Below, in pieces: positions 37,750-37,755 of a stretch of DNA of 37,755 nucleotides. The notes beneath the pieces were generated by a model. The model worked only from the letters and a program-made list of their open reading frames with translations, was not told the origin of the DNA and searched no databases. Positions within the stretch are counted from its first letter, which is position 1; every line of letters starts with the position of its first letter. This DNA comes from an uncultured bacterium. GTDB taxonomy: Bacteria > Patescibacteriota > Microgenomatia > UBA1400 > PJMF01. The stretch lies in contig CAJBWJ010000058.1 in NCBI GenBank assembly GCA_903959355.1, positions 1-37,755 on the forward strand, given 5' to 3'. The position numbers were made by a program, and so were the translations under genes.

Positions 37750-37755
37750 AACAGT

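Noticed and set aside
1-37755. CRISPR arrays, transposons, prophage, toxin-antitoxin or defence islands
   Set aside because: No direct repeat-spacer arrays, transposase/integrase motifs or known defence domains were seen; the gene content is core housekeeping.

Overview
Compact, AT-rich bacterial chromosome segment made up mostly of core genes. Gene content and style suggest a Patescibacteria/CPR-like lineage, but this is inference and no search was run. From left to right: a truncated RodA/FtsW-type SEDS gene; a HAD phosphatase; ileS (eukaryal-like IleRS2 type) behind a candidate T-box riboswitch; a cell-division/peptidoglycan cluster on the minus strand (murB-murA-mraY-ftsW-murG-ftsQ-like-ftsA-ftsZ-147 aa orphan); truB; lepB; a flippase and polymerase-like membrane pair; a tandem Ig-like membrane protein; three tRNA genes (Thr-CGU, Gly-CCC, Asp-GUC) around a 74 aa orphan; lemA-htpX; gatCAB; a stand-alone 78 aa orphan transcription unit; dnaE; split transketolase; mutM; secA; serS; an HD-domain gene; class I lysS; greA. 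I found no CRISPR array, phage, transposon or obvious defence island. The best second-look items are: (1) the ileS leader, which can be folded by hand into mutually exclusive T-box antiterminator and terminator structures; (2) a recurring -10-to-start-codon spacing of 6-7 nt that suggests leaderless mRNAs; (3) a lepB/wzx divergent promoter that appears to share one palindromic -35; (4) a 78 aa orphan with its own near-consensus promoter, inverted repeat and terminator; (5) active-site substitutions in MurA (Cys to Asp) and MurB (Ser to Cys); (6) a 147 aa orphan next to ftsZ with faint Hsp20-like sequence character. Stop codons TAA, TAG and TGA all appear to be used, so UGA is not reassigned.
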